Part shown: in pieces, positions 1-9,827 of the stretch
How the letters are laid out: every line of letters begins with the position of its first letter
How positions within the stretch are numbered: the stretch's first letter is position 1
Assembly: GCA_013416405.1 (NCBI GenBank)
Contig: JACCET010000006.1
Coordinates: 62,001-126,000, forward strand
Direction of reading: 5' to 3'
Source: Alcaligenaceae bacterium
GTDB lineage: Bacteria; Pseudomonadota; Gammaproteobacteria; Burkholderiales; Burkholderiaceae_B
Length of the DNA stretch: 64,000 nucleotides
Made by a program: the position numbers and the translations under genes
The notes under the pieces: generated by a model
Seen by the model: only the letters and a program-made list of their open reading frames with translations
The model's database searches: none
Told to the model about the DNA's origin: nothing

Positions 1-1089
1 TGCTTCTTGTACCAGATCCAGCTCATACAATTGCTGCAAGGCCTGCTGCCCCAGCTGTTGCAGCTGGCCCTGATAACGCTCCATGGTCGACGGATGGCTG
101 GCGTACTGATGGCGCAGTGTATCCAGTGCTGATATCTCTGTGCCCAGGCTTAATATAGTATCTTCAATAGCTATACTTTTTAAGGCAGTCTCCAGACGCT
201 GCAATTCCTTGCGCCGATACTCAAGCCCATGTTGGGCCACGGCCTGGTCGCGCTCGGCCTGCTCCAGTGTCTGGGCCGCATCGGGTGCCAGACTTACAAC
301 ATCACCCAGTTCGGCCAATTGCGCCAGGCTATCGTTCAGTTCCTGCATCACCGGATTCACACGACGTATGCGCTCCAGCCTGTCGCGCCGGGTCTGTTGC
401 GCCATCAGCAAATCGCGCTGGGCGCGCAGCTGTTCAGCCAAGGCCTGAACTCGCTCATGAGCATCCGCCCACTTGCGCGTATGCACGGTGGAGTTTTTCA
501 GGATCTCGACGGCAGCGTCCATATCGGCACGTGCCGCATAATACACACGCTTGGACGAACGCGTAGGCGCCCAAAGGCTGTCTGCTTCTTGATCCAGCGC
601 ATCGCGCACCCGCCCCAGGCTGGCCAGGCCCGCCGCCGATTGGAACAGAATTTGCCCTACGTCGTCTTGTGCGTTCAGTATGCTGTTGCCGCCCTGTACC
701 AGTCGGGGATGATCCAGGCCGAACATTTTGTCGAAAAAATCACGGCTGGCACCGCCCAGATAGTCATGCAAAGCCGTCTCGGGCAGCGGTGTTTCATCGG
801 GTGCCCGCAAGGTATTCTTGTTGGCCTTCAGGCGCATGAATTCCAGCACCTGGTCGTCGTGCTGCACGACGGCGCCCAGACGCAATTCTGATTTGGCGTG
901 CACGAAATCCAGCGGCGTGCGCAGCGGAAAGCCGAACAGCAAATCCAGGATGGCGCCCCGTAGTGTGGATTTACCGGCCTCGTTGGGCCCCAATATCAAA
1001 TGAAAGTCGAATTCCGACGGCCCCGGAAGATCAATACGGCTGTCGGTGAATTTCCCATAGCGGATCAGATCCAGCCTTTGCAATCGCAT
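1..1089 (-). CDS. SbcC/YhaN-like AAA ATPase (partial, cut by window edge)
   Basis: The minus-strand frame is open from an ATG at 1089 to base 1 with no stop, so only the first 363 codons are present. The product begins MRLQRLDLIRYGKFTDS and has a P-loop GPNEAGKST near residue 35, a layout typical of the RecF/SbcC/Rad50 ABC-ATPase clan (YhaN type). After about residue 170 it turns into Gln/Glu/Leu-rich, coiled-coil-like sequence. It starts 4 bp after the stop of the phosphoesterase at 1094-2350, so the two are probably co-transcribed and form a nuclease-ATPase pair acting on DNA ends. The family is inferred from the P-loop and the partner; the C-terminal half is not visible. Confidence 0.85.
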   Translation of the reverse strand, partial: MRLQRLDLIRYGKFTDSRIDLPGPSEFDFHLILGPNEAGKSTLRGAILDLLFGFPLRTPLDFVHAKSELRLGAVVQHDDQVLEFMRLKANKNTLRAPDETPLPETALHDYLGGASRDFFDKMFGLDHPRLVQGGNSILNAQDDVGQILFQSAAGLASLGRVRDALDQEADSLWAPTRSSKRVYYAARADMDAAVEILKNSTVHTRKWADAHERVQALAEQLRAQRDLLMAQQTRRDRLERIRRVNPVMQELNDSLAQLAELGDVVSLAPDAAQTLEQAERDQAVAQHGLEYRRKELQRLETALKSIAIEDTILSLGTEISALDTLRHQYASHPSTMERYQGQLQQLGQQALQQLYELDLVQEA

Positions 1090-1093
1090 ATGC

Positions 1094-2350
1094 CTACTCC
1101 GCCTTGCTTAGATGCGCCATCAGGGCCGGGCCAACCTCGTTAAGCAAGCCGCTCAGGTCGCCTGCCCTGATGTCGTCGAACCAGGGTACGCTGCCTTGCA
1201 GCTCCGGGGGCGCCTTGCCCACCAGGCCCATAAGCTCGCTTTGCAGGCTTTCCAGAAAATCTGTATCGGTTTCCGCCTGCAGCAACAAGGTGCGCAAGTC
1301 GGCCAGGGCTTCGGCACGATCATGCTCGGTAGCGGGTTCGGCCGGCGCGCTCGTGGCCAGCTTGACCTTTTCCAGCCAAAGTCTGTCATGGCCCAATGCG
1401 GCCACCTGCCCCAATACTTCGGCACGCAGTTGGCCTTCCTGGCCAAAGAGCTCACCATGCACGGCACTGACACCTTCCACCACAACACGGACGGCCAGCA
1501 ACAGATCGGAATCCTGCTCAGCCAGCAAGTCCTGCATGGCGTTGCCTATGGCACGCACGACTTGGGCGAAGGAATCGCAGGCCGACACATCGACGACCAG
1601 CCTATGCCAGCGCAACACATCGACCAGCAGACGCTCGACCTGGACATGGCCCTGGGCGTCGACGTTGACCATGACCGCACCGCGCGGCCCGGTTTCACGG
1701 ATATTGCGTCCTTGCAGATTGCCCGGGAAAACCACGCAGGCCTCGCCCGGCCACATGCCGTATTCATGCACATGGCCCAGGGCCCAATACTGGTAGCCCT
1801 TGGCCTGCAGTTCGGCCAGCGAACACGGTGCGTAGTTCGCATGGGCGGCATTGCCTTCCAGCGCGGTATGCAGCACGCCTATATTGAACATGCCCGGCAC
1901 TGGTGGCGGATAAGTGGCGGCCAGATTATCGGTGGTGGCAGCCACTTTGAAGCTGCGCCCGTGCACGGCCAATTTCAGATCGTTGTGCGTAAAGGTAGAC
2001 GCCTTGTTGGCGGGAAATACGTGCACATTGCCGGGCATCAGCAACTTGCGTGTCATTTGGCTTTCGGCATCGTGATTGCCGTAAAGCAGGTAAACGGGTA
2101 TGCCCGCGCGGTTCAGGCGGCCCATCTGAGCCACGAAATACAAACCGGTATTGTGATCTTTCCAGTTGCCGTCGTACAGATCGCCCGCGATCACCATGAA
2201 GTCAACCGCCGCGTCTATCGCAAGGCTAACCAAGCGGGTGAATGCCTCGCGCGTGGCAGTACGCAATCTGTGCACCGGCGCGTCCTGATAGGCGCTCAGG
2301 CCAGTCAAGGGGCTGTCAAGATGTATGTCGGCAGCATGGATAAACCTCAC
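1094..2350 (-). CDS. SbcD/YhaO-like DNA repair exonuclease (metallophosphoesterase)
   Basis: The product is about 418 residues. Metal-binding phosphoesterase motifs are clear: FIHAADIHLDSP at the N-terminus (DxH), then VIAGDLYDG (GDxxD type), LLYGNHDAES (GNHD) and ALGHVHEYG (GHxH). This is the Mre11/SbcD nuclease fold. I chose the GTG at 2350 because the motif begins immediately after it and AAGGAA lies six bases upstream; a longer frame reaches 2431 but overlaps the divergent transporter promoter region. It lies 4 bp upstream of the SbcC/YhaN-like ATPase gene, its probable partner. The exact substrate is not known from sequence. Confidence 0.88.
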   Translation of the reverse strand: MRFIHAADIHLDSPLTGLSAYQDAPVHRLRTATREAFTRLVSLAIDAAVDFMVIAGDLYDGNWKDHNTGLYFVAQMGRLNRAGIPVYLLYGNHDAESQMTRKLLMPGNVHVFPANKASTFTHNDLKLAVHGRSFKVAATTDNLAATYPPPVPGMFNIGVLHTALEGNAAHANYAPCSLAELQAKGYQYWALGHVHEYGMWPGEACVVFPGNLQGRNIRETGPRGAVMVNVDAQGHVQVERLLVDVLRWHRLVVDVSACDSFAQVVRAIGNAMQDLLAEQDSDLLLAVRVVVEGVSAVHGELFGQEGQLRAEVLGQVAALGHDRLWLEKVKLATSAPAEPATEHDRAEALADLRTLLLQAETDTDFLESLQSELMGLVGKAPPELQGSVPWFDDIRAGDLSGLLNEVGPALMAHLSKAE

Positions 2351-2453
2351 GAAACATTCCTTTTTACTGGGAAAACCCTTGGTTAAAACTGTTAAATCTG
2401 ATGCTATTCTAAAGTGCTCCCTCTTTACCACAGCAAGATCAACCGGAATGCCG

Positions 2454-3575
2454 ATGGAACAAGCAGGTCAGGAAGAATTCCTAAGATTCACCAACGTCAA
2501 AAAAACGTACGATCAAAAGACACTGGTCGTCAAGGATTTCAACCTTGATGTAAAACAGGGCGAATTCGTAACGCTGCTTGGCCCTTCGGGCTCGGGCAAG
2601 ACCACAGTGCTCATGATGCTGGCCGGTTTCGAAAACGTCACCAGTGGCAGCATAACGGTAGGTGGCACGCCCATCACCAATACCGCACCGTACAAGCGCA
2701 ACATCGGCATGGTCTTTCAAAACTATGCCCTGTTCCCCCATCTTACCGTTGCCCAGAATCTGGCCTATCCGCTTACGGTACGCAAGCTGCCCAAGGGCCA
2801 GATCAAGGAAAAGGTGGCCCAGTATCTTAAGCTGATCGAACTGAGCCACTTTGGCGACAGGCACCCCGGCCAGCTCTCGGGCGGCCAGCGCCAGCGGGTG
2901 GCATTGGCGCGTGCACTTATTTTTGAACCCACGCTGGTCCTTATGGATGAACCCCTGGGCGCCCTGGATAAAAAACTGCGCGAACAAATGCAGTTCGAAA
3001 TCACGCGACTGCACCAGAAGCTGGGCTTCACCGTCATTTATGTAACCCATGATCAGGTCGAAGCGCTGACCATGTCCAGCCGCATCGCCGTGTTCAACGA
3101 AGGCGTGGTTCAGCAATACGCTTCGCCCGACGATCTCTACGAGCGGCCCGCCAACGCATTCGTAGCCAGCTTTATTGGCGAGAACAATCTGATATCGGCC
3201 CAGCTTTCCCAAGGCGCCGGCACCGGCACTGTGGGTGCATCGCTGCAGTGCGGCACGCTGCTGCAAGCCCGCAACGGCAATTGCAGCGCCAGCGACACCG
3301 ACTGCATTATTTCGGTGCGCCCCGAAAAGCTCGCCATCAAAACCGGCGACCAGGCTCACGACAACCAGATCTCGGCCAAATTCATCACCCGCCATTACGT
3401 GGGTGATTTCATACGCTATTACTTTCAGTTGCCCGACGGCAGCAACGTAACCGTCAAAACGCTTAACGACACGAAGGCGCCCGATTTCACCGAGGGGCAA
3501 GAAACCGTCCTGGCCTGGATGACCAATGACTGTTTCGCTTTCAGCAACCACTCATCCCCAGTCCAAGGAGAATAG
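2454..3575 (+). CDS. ABC transporter ATP-binding protein, polyamine (PotA) type
   Basis: The product is about 373 residues. It has Walker A GPSGSGKT (43-50), signature LSGGQRQRV (141-149), Walker B LVLMDEP (161-167), a switch His in YVTHDQ, and a C-terminal TOBE-like region after about residue 240. This is the importer ATPase family of PotA/PotG. I prefer the ATG at 2454, with GGA six bases upstream; an in-frame ATG at 2448 is possible. It is first in a four-gene set (ATPase, binding protein, two permeases) with 2 to 19 bp gaps, so one operon is likely. The substrate is inferred to be a polyamine or similar small cation from family only. Confidence 0.9.
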   Translation: MEQAGQEEFLRFTNVKKTYDQKTLVVKDFNLDVKQGEFVTLLGPSGSGKTTVLMMLAGFENVTSGSITVGGTPITNTAPYKRNIGMVFQNYALFPHLTVAQNLAYPLTVRKLPKGQIKEKVAQYLKLIELSHFGDRHPGQLSGGQRQRVALARALIFEPTLVLMDEPLGALDKKLREQMQFEITRLHQKLGFTVIYVTHDQVEALTMSSRIAVFNEGVVQQYASPDDLYERPANAFVASFIGENNLISAQLSQGAGTGTVGASLQCGTLLQARNGNCSASDTDCIISVRPEKLAIKTGDQAHDNQISAKFITRHYVGDFIRYYFQLPDGSNVTVKTLNDTKAPDFTEGQETVLAWMTNDCFAFSNHSSPVQGE

Positions 3576-3577
3576 CC

Positions 3578-4642
3578 ATGAAAAAAATCACAACCCTGTT
3601 GGGCCCGGCGCTGGCGCTTAGCCTGGCGTTTGGGGGCACTGCGCAGGCGCAGAAAAGCCTGACCGTCGTTTCATTTGGTGGCGCCTATGGCGCGGCGCAA
3701 AAGGTACACCAAATCGACCCTTATATGGCCAAGACAGGCACCCAGATCCTGTTCGAAAACTATACCGGCGGTGTGGCCGAAATCAAGGCCCAGGTCGAAG
3801 CGGGCAAAATCCAGTGGGACGTGGTCGACATCGAAACCATAGACCTGGAACGGGCCTGCGCCGAAGGTCTGCTTGAAGTCATACCGCGCGACATCCTGCT
3901 CAAAGGCGACGACGGCACGCCTGCCGAACAAGACTTCATCCCCGCCGCCCTGGAAAACGAATGCGGCGTGGGCGAGATCGTCTGGAGCACGGTCTATGCC
4001 TACAACAACAAAACCATAGGCGACAAAGCCCCTTCCACCATAGAAGACCTATTCGACCTTAAAAAATTTCCCGGCAAACGCGCCCTGCGCAAGCGCGCTC
4101 AGGTCAATCTTGAATGGGCCCTGCTCGCCGATGGCGTTAAAGAAGAAGACGTCTACAAGGTACTGTCCACACCCGAAGGCCAGGCCCAGGCCTTTGCCAA
4201 GCTCGACACCATCAAGTCCGAAATCGTCTGGTTCGACAGCTGGTCGCAGGCACCCCAGTTGCTTAACGATGGCGGCGCCATTATGGTGCAGTCGGCCAAT
4301 GGCCGCTTCTTCGATGCCATCAAGCGCGAAGGCAAGCCCTTCACCATGGTCTGGGATGGCAACCTTTACGACCTTGACGCCTGGGGCATAGTCAAGGGCA
4401 CGCCCAACCTTGAATTGGCACTGGACTTCGTCAGCTTCACCACCAGCACCAAGGCTCTGGCTGGCTTCCAGGACGTGGCTTACGGCCCACCGCGCAAATC
4501 TTCCATGGCCCTGGTCGACAAAAGCGTCGTCGACCATCTGCCCAGCACCCACGTAGACAAAGGCCTGAAGGCCGACGGCATCTTCTGGGCCGACTACGGC
4601 GAATCCCTGGGTGAAAAATTCAACGAATGGTTGTTGAAATAA
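3578..4642 (+). CDS. Periplasmic polyamine-type substrate-binding protein (PotD family)
   Basis: The product is 354 residues with a cleavable signal peptide: basic MKK, a hydrophobic stretch, then cleavage after AQA at about residue 24. The mature part starts SLTVVSFGGAYG, typical of the PotD/PotF-like extracellular solute-binding family. Motifs include WSTVYAYNN and DLKKFPGKRAL, both common in this group. AAGGAG lies just before the ATG, 2 bp after the ATPase stop. It delivers substrate to the two permeases downstream. Ligand identity cannot be read from sequence; putrescine or spermidine are candidates by family. Confidence 0.9.
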   Translation: MKKITTLLGPALALSLAFGGTAQAQKSLTVVSFGGAYGAAQKVHQIDPYMAKTGTQILFENYTGGVAEIKAQVEAGKIQWDVVDIETIDLERACAEGLLEVIPRDILLKGDDGTPAEQDFIPAALENECGVGEIVWSTVYAYNNKTIGDKAPSTIEDLFDLKKFPGKRALRKRAQVNLEWALLADGVKEEDVYKVLSTPEGQAQAFAKLDTIKSEIVWFDSWSQAPQLLNDGGAIMVQSANGRFFDAIKREGKPFTMVWDGNLYDLDAWGIVKGTPNLELALDFVSFTTSTKALAGFQDVAYGPPRKSSMALVDKSVVDHLPSTHVDKGLKADGIFWADYGESLGEKFNEWLLK

Positions 4643-4660
4643 GTTAGGCGGACGTAGCAC

Positions 4661-5905
4661 ATGACCAGTCAGCAGGCAGTATTATCGGCCGATGAAATCC
4701 AGGCTGAAACCCGGGCTTTAAGGCGCCGCAAGCGCGCCAGCCTGCTGCTGGTCGTACCCTTGCTGGTTTTTATATTCTTTGCTTTCGTGGCGCCTATCGC
4801 CACCATGCTGTATCGCAGCGTGTACAACCCCACGCTGGTCGAACTTATACCTAAAACGGTGCAGGAACTGTCGGGCTGGAAAAAAACCGAGCTGCCCAAC
4901 CCTGTGGTTTTTTCAAGCTTTGCAAAAGAACTCAAGCAGTTGGCCGAATCACGCCAATCGGGCGTGCTGGCCGCTGCCATCAATCGTGCCTATCCGGGCG
5001 CATCCAGCCTGGTCAATGCCACCGCACGCAAGTTTCGCAAACTGCCCGACGACACGCTGATCAAAGACGGGCAAACCCTGCTTACCGAAGCCGACCCGCG
5101 CTGGGGCCGGCCCGAGCTGTGGCGCGCCATACAGGTAACAGGCCAGGTATACACCGATACCTATTACCTGACCGCGCTTGATCTTGAACGCAACGCGCAA
5201 AACGAAATTCAGCAGCGGGAATCGGCCCGCATCTATATACAGCTATATACCAAGACGCTGGGCATAGCGCTAATCATTACCCTGTTGTGCATAGCGCTGG
5301 GCTACCCGCTGGCCTACTACCTGGCGCACGCGCCGCGCCGCGTGGCCGGCATGCTAATGGTATTGGTGCTGCTGCCTTTCTGGACTTCTCTGCTGGTGCG
5401 CACCACGTCGTGGATCGCCCTGCTGCAAACCAACGGCGTGTTGAATTCCGTATTCGAGTCTTTAGGGCTTATCAATAGCCCCCTTGAAATGCTGTACACG
5501 CGCTTCGCCACCATTATTGCCATGACGCACATTCTGCTGCCCTTCATGATATTGCCGCTGTATAGCGTCATGAAAGGTATAGACCCCAGCTATGTGCGGG
5601 CGGCGCTCTCGCTGGGCAGCCGGCCATTTTCGGCCTTTGTGCGCATTTTTCTGCCCCTGACGCTACCCGGCCTGAGCGCCGGTTCGCTGCTGGTCTTCAT
5701 TATTTCGGTGGGCTACTACATTACCCCCGCCCTGGTGGGCGGTACCGACGGGCAAATGATCTCGAACATCATTGCCTTTCATATGCAGCGCTCGAACAAC
5801 TGGGGCCTGGCCGCCGCGCTGGGCACGCTGCTGCTGGTGCTTATCCTGCTGCTGTACTGGACTTACGATCGCCTGATAGGCGCGCGCAACATCAAATTGG
5901 GTTGA
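4661..5905 (+). CDS. ABC transporter inner-membrane permease, PotB type
   Basis: The product is 414 residues. The first membrane helix (LLLVVPLLVFIFFAFVAP) is at about 28-48, followed by about 140 hydrophilic residues before the next helices, which start near residue 195. The remaining part has five helices and the EAA-type loop around VRAALSLGSRPFSAFVRIFLP, where the ATPase docks. The large insertion is longer than in E. coli PotB (275 residues) and should lie in the periplasm. It follows the binding-protein gene by 18 bp. Confidence 0.88.
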   Translation: MTSQQAVLSADEIQAETRALRRRKRASLLLVVPLLVFIFFAFVAPIATMLYRSVYNPTLVELIPKTVQELSGWKKTELPNPVVFSSFAKELKQLAESRQSGVLAAAINRAYPGASSLVNATARKFRKLPDDTLIKDGQTLLTEADPRWGRPELWRAIQVTGQVYTDTYYLTALDLERNAQNEIQQRESARIYIQLYTKTLGIALIITLLCIALGYPLAYYLAHAPRRVAGMLMVLVLLPFWTSLLVRTTSWIALLQTNGVLNSVFESLGLINSPLEMLYTRFATIIAMTHILLPFMILPLYSVMKGIDPSYVRAALSLGSRPFSAFVRIFLPLTLPGLSAGSLLVFIISVGYYITPALVGGTDGQMISNIIAFHMQRSNNWGLAAALGTLLLVLILLLYWTYDRLIGARNIKLG

Positions 5906-5915
5906 CTGACACACC

Positions 5916-6776
5916 ATGGACGCTACCTATCCGGCCCACTACACCTGGCGGCACAAGCTGGGGGCCTATGCGCTCAAGCTAACGGCCTGGGGCGTGCTGT
6001 TCTTCCTGATGCTGCCCATACTGGTCATTATTCCGCTGTCGTTCAATGCCGAACCCTTCTTCAGCTTTACGCCCGGCATGCTGCGCCTGGATCCCGAAGC
6101 CTATTCGCTGAAATGGTACGAGGCCATTTTCCATAGCCATAACTGGCTGATGGCCATACGCAATAGTTTCTTTATAGGGATTTGCGCCACCATCATTGCC
6201 ACCACGCTGGGCACAGTGGCCGCCGTGGGGCTGGCCAGCGACACCATGCCATTCCGGCGCACCATTACCGCGCTGCTGCTCTCGCCCATGATCGTGCCGC
6301 TCATCATCGTGGCCGCGGGCATGTTCTTTTTCTACACCCGCTTCAACCTGGTGGGTACGTTCACGGGCATCATCATTGCACACGCGGCGCTGGGCGTGCC
6401 CTTTGTCATCATTACCGTCACGGCTACGCTCAGTGGATTTGATCGATCCTTGTACCAGGCGGGTCTAAGCCTGGGCGCCTCGCCCTTCAAGGTTTTTTGC
6501 GACGTCATCATTCCCCTGATACGCCCCGGTGTAATTTCGGGCGCGCTCTTTGCCTTTGTGACCTCGTTCGATGAAATCGTGCTGGTGCTGTTCCTGGCTG
6601 GGCCTGAACAAGGCACCATACCGCGCCAGATGTTCGCCGGCCTGCGCGAACAGATCAGCCCCACCATACTGGCCGTGGCCACCCTGCTTATTGTTGTCTC
6701 TATATTGTTTCTTGCCACACTGGAACTGCTGCGCCGACGCTCCGAGCAAGTGCGCAAAGGCACCGATGCTGAATAA
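5916..6776 (+). CDS. ABC transporter inner-membrane permease, PotC type
   Basis: The product is 286 residues with six predicted membrane helices. The EAA-like loop is LYQAGLSLGASPFKVFCDV, followed by IIPLIRPGVISGALFAF, matching the PotC/PotI permease family. It starts 10 bp after the PotB-type gene and ends the operon. No obvious Rho-independent terminator is seen in the 109 bp before the next gene, so read-through into the TRAP operon is possible. Confidence 0.9.
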   Translation: MDATYPAHYTWRHKLGAYALKLTAWGVLFFLMLPILVIIPLSFNAEPFFSFTPGMLRLDPEAYSLKWYEAIFHSHNWLMAIRNSFFIGICATIIATTLGTVAAVGLASDTMPFRRTITALLLSPMIVPLIIVAAGMFFFYTRFNLVGTFTGIIIAHAALGVPFVIITVTATLSGFDRSLYQAGLSLGASPFKVFCDVIIPLIRPGVISGALFAFVTSFDEIVLVLFLAGPEQGTIPRQMFAGLREQISPTILAVATLLIVVSILFLATLELLRRRSEQVRKGTDAE

Positions 6777-6795
6777 ACCTATGTAAAACCCCTAA

Positions 6796-7890
<1,095 letters not shown>

Positions 7891-7899
7891 AGCAGTACT

Positions 7900-7923
7900 C
7901 AAGGCCGCGCTTGCGCGGCCTTG
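7900..7923 (+). other. Intercistronic GC-rich hairpin between dctP-like and dctQ-like genes
   Basis: An 11-bp perfect inverted repeat (CAAGGCCGCGC and its complement) is separated by only TT, starting 9 bp after the dctP-like stop. There is no T-run, so it is not a standard terminator. Such hairpins often protect the 3' end of the upstream message or attenuate read-through, which would raise the binding protein relative to the permeases. That role is inferred. Confidence 0.6.
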
Positions 7924-7944
7924 AGCCTTGTGTGGAGCAGGCAC

Positions 7945-8487
7945 ATGAAAGTAGCTTGGTATGAACGGCTGGAAGAAGGGCTGATTGGCCTGATTCTTGC
8001 CTGCATGACGCTGGTCACCTTCGGCCAGGTCATTGCGCGGTACGTGTTCAACTACAGCTTTGTCTGGGCGCTGGAACTCAGCACCTTTCTGTTCGCCGGC
8101 CTGATCTTCCTGGGCATCTCGTACGGGGTGCGTGTCAATGCCCACATAGGGGTCGACGCGCTGGTCAAGATACTGCCCAAACCGCTGGCCCATGCGCTGA
8201 ACATTATCGCCACCGCGCTGTGTCTGGTGTATACCATCATCGTCCTGACCGGCAGCTGGATCTACGTTTCAAAAATATACGAGATCGGCATACTGGCACA
8301 AGACATCCCCATCCACCAATGGATACCACGCATGGTGATGCCCATAGGCTTCATTTTTCTGCTGTTCCGTTTTGGTCAAATTCTATTCAATCTTGCCACC
8401 GGCAAAGAAGCACACCTGCTGGGAGACGAGGCCGAAGACGCCCTGAAGTATTCCAGTGACGATACTTCCACGGGGACACAACCATGA
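7945..8487 (+). CDS. TRAP transporter small permease, DctQ family
   Basis: The product is 180 residues with four membrane helices, at about 11-32, 45-65, 85-107 and 128-150. FGQVIARYVFNYSFVWALELS near the first helix pair is typical of DctQ. The ATG at 7945 is preceded by GGAG. Its end overlaps the start of the large permease gene by 4 bp (ATGA type), so the two are translationally coupled. It forms the membrane complex with DctM. Confidence 0.9.
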   Translation: MKVAWYERLEEGLIGLILACMTLVTFGQVIARYVFNYSFVWALELSTFLFAGLIFLGISYGVRVNAHIGVDALVKILPKPLAHALNIIATALCLVYTIIVLTGSWIYVSKIYEIGILAQDIPIHQWIPRMVMPIGFIFLLFRFGQILFNLATGKEAHLLGDEAEDALKYSSDDTSTGTQP

Positions 8488-9764
8488 CTACCGGTGCGCT
8501 CTTCATCATGCTGTTCGTGTTCATGTTCATCGGCATGCCGGTGGCCGTGGCCCTGGGGCTGTCCTCAATACTCACGATTTTGCTGTTCGGCCACGATTCG
8601 CTGGCCTCGCTGTCCCTGAAAATGTTCGAAACCTCGGAACATTTCACGCTGATGGCCATTCCCTTCTTCGTGCTGGCCGGCGCCTTCATGACCACGGGTG
8701 GGGTGGCCCGGCGCATGATACGCTTTGCCGTCGCCGCGGTGGGCCACCTGCATGGCGGGCTGGCCATTGCGTCGGTCCTGGCCTGCTGCCTGTTTGCCGC
8801 CGTGTCGGGCTCATCGCCCGCCACCGTGGTTGCGGTCGGGTCCATCGTGATTGCCGGCATGGTCCGCTCGGGCTATACGCAGTCCTTTGCCGCGGGCGTT
8901 ATTTGTAACGCAGGCACCCTGGGCATACTTATTCCACCCTCCATCGTGCTGGTGGTCTATGGTGCCGCCACCGAAACCTCGGTCGGCAAGCTCTTCATGG
9001 CGGGCGTCGTGCCCGGCTTGCTGCTGGGCTTTCTGCTGATGCTGGCCATTTATATCCTGGCGCGCGTCAAGAACATGCCTCGCCAGCCACGCGCCTCACT
9101 TAAAGAAGTGATGGTGGCCGGCCGCGACTCGTTCTGGGGCCTGATGCTTATCGTGATCATTCTGGGCGGCATCTACGGCGGCATCTTCACGCCCACCGAA
9201 GCGGCGGCTGTCTCGGCCGTGTATGCCTTCTTTGTTGCGGTCTTCATCTATCGCGATATCGGCATGAGGCAAGTCCCGAAAGTGTTGATCGATGCTTCAA
9301 AGGTGACCATCATGCTGATGTTCATCATCGTCAACGCGCTGCTGTTTGCCCATGTGCTTACCACCGAGCGCATTCCGCAAGCCATAGCCGAACAGATCTT
9401 GGCCTGGGATATGGCCGCCTGGCAGTTCCTGATCGTGGTCAATATTCTGCTGCTGATTGGGGGCATGTTCATGGAACCCACCGGCATCATCCTGATCCTG
9501 GCGCCCATACTGTTCCCGATTGCCATGCAACTGGGCATAGACCCCGTGCACCTGGGCATCATCATTGTGGTCAACCTGGAAATCGGCATGGTCACGCCGC
9601 CCATAGGCCTGAACCTGTTCGTTACGGCAGGCATTACCAAGATGTCCATAGGGCAAGTCGTGCGCGCCGCTTCGCCATGGCTGCTTCTGCTGCTGTCCTT
9701 CCTGGCGCTAGTCACCTACGTGCCGGCCATTTCTTTGTGGCTGCCTGAACTCAAGCTGTTCTAG
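8484..9764 (+). CDS. TRAP transporter large permease, DctM family
   Basis: The product is 426 residues with about 11-12 hydrophobic helices. It contains motifs usual for DctM: FVLAGAFMTTGGVARRM, the AVSGSSPATVVAVGSI re-entrant region, and NAGTLGILIPPSI. The C-terminal half carries IGMVTPPIGLNLFV, also conserved in this family. It provides the Na+- or H+-coupled uptake channel. It is the last gene of the TRAP operon and converges on the TDT-family gene at 9828. Confidence 0.93.
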   Translation: MTTGALFIMLFVFMFIGMPVAVALGLSSILTILLFGHDSLASLSLKMFETSEHFTLMAIPFFVLAGAFMTTGGVARRMIRFAVAAVGHLHGGLAIASVLACCLFAAVSGSSPATVVAVGSIVIAGMVRSGYTQSFAAGVICNAGTLGILIPPSIVLVVYGAATETSVGKLFMAGVVPGLLLGFLLMLAIYILARVKNMPRQPRASLKEVMVAGRDSFWGLMLIVIILGGIYGGIFTPTEAAAVSAVYAFFVAVFIYRDIGMRQVPKVLIDASKVTIMLMFIIVNALLFAHVLTTERIPQAIAEQILAWDMAAWQFLIVVNILLLIGGMFMEPTGIILILAPILFPIAMQLGIDPVHLGIIIVVNLEIGMVTPPIGLNLFVTAGITKMSIGQVVRAASPWLLLLLSFLALVTYVPAISLWLPELKLF

Positions 9765-9827
9765 GCCTGGGCCCATCCAGTTTCTCTGCCAGGCTTGCCC
9801 CGCCTGCCTGACAGGGAAACCGAATCT

